From Halorubrum sp. 2020YC2 (GTDB lineage: Archaea; Halobacteriota; Halobacteria; Halobacteriales; Haloferacaceae): a DNA stretch of 64,000 nucleotides. Location: assembly GCF_018623055.1 (NCBI RefSeq), contig NZ_CP076019.1, positions 1,736,001 through 1,800,000 on the forward strand, read 5' to 3'. Position numbers and translations under genes: made by a program. Position 1 is the stretch's first letter; every line of letters starts with the position of its first letter. The notes under the pieces were generated by a model, which was not told the origin of the DNA, made no database searches, and saw only the letters and a list, made by a program, of their open reading frames with translations. Below, piece by piece: positions 63,937 through 64,000 of the stretch.

Positions 63937-64000
63937 CGGGGGCGGACCGCCGGACCCGACTGGCCACGACCGGCGGACCTGACCGGACGCGACCGACCGG

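Overview
The window is haloarchaeal chromosome, most like Halorubrum or a close relative. The evidence is high GC, very acidic proteins, ATGA/GTGA-coupled genes, a cysteine-free RpoD, archaeal type IV pilins, HTR-type transducers, a ferredoxin carrying the haloarchaeal acidic insertion, and a TTTATAAATG-rich dispersed repeat that I associate from memory with Halorubrum. The genus is an inference.

Layout. 1-2.9 kb: the end of a polar amino-acid ABC importer operon. 2.9-7.6 kb: a zinc alcohol dehydrogenase, a histidine kinase, the RFC large subunit and a VapBC toxin-antitoxin pair with an operator-like promoter. 7.6-23.8 kb: a patchy accessory region, partly AT-rich. It holds a pilin, IS200/IS605 remnants, an aldehyde dehydrogenase, a TauE/SafE-type membrane protein, an orphan SufB with two tiny zinc proteins, a KaiC-like ATPase with two related histidine kinases (one frameshifted), an MCP transducer and a tnpB fragment. 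It ends at tRNA-Pro(GGG). 23.8-28.3 kb: an aspartoacylase-like gene, Cbf5/TruB, cytidylate kinase and a quinone-oxidoreductase-type dehydrogenase.

28.4-37.8 kb is the conserved archaeal translation/transcription block: tRNA-Ser, rps13-rps4-rps11-rpoD, tRNA-Leu, rpl18e-rpl13-rps9-rpoN-rpoK-eno-rps2. Mevalonate kinase and isopentenyl phosphate kinase (archaeal lipid precursor synthesis) follow. 37.8-48 kb: an Mrp-type Fe-S carrier, an aldehyde ferredoxin oxidoreductase-like protein that has lost its iron-sulfur ligands beside a divergent YqeC-like gene, a frameshifted CobW/COG0523 metallochaperone, and a divergent formaldehyde dehydrogenase/formate dehydrogenase pair. 48-52.4 kb: another IS200/IS605-derived element, a lipoprotein, a second MCP and a structured dispersed repeat. 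52.4-64 kb: a DgcN/DgcA-like pair, a PspA homologue, a sugar isomerase/dehydrogenase pair, a RecJ-like protein with degraded catalytic motifs, a DoxX protein, a J-domain/ferredoxin fusion and FEN1.

The best candidates for something undescribed are: the cluster-less AOR-like protein next to YqeC; the degenerate DHH/RecJ protein with zinc, S1 and OB domains; the KaiC-kinase-kinase-transducer module; the IS200/IS605 derivatives that keep their ends and omega-RNA-like 3' region without tnpB; and the VapB operator. Two genes are broken by a single-base change in a G run (19715-19718 and 43538-43544), a pattern that could be sequencing error.
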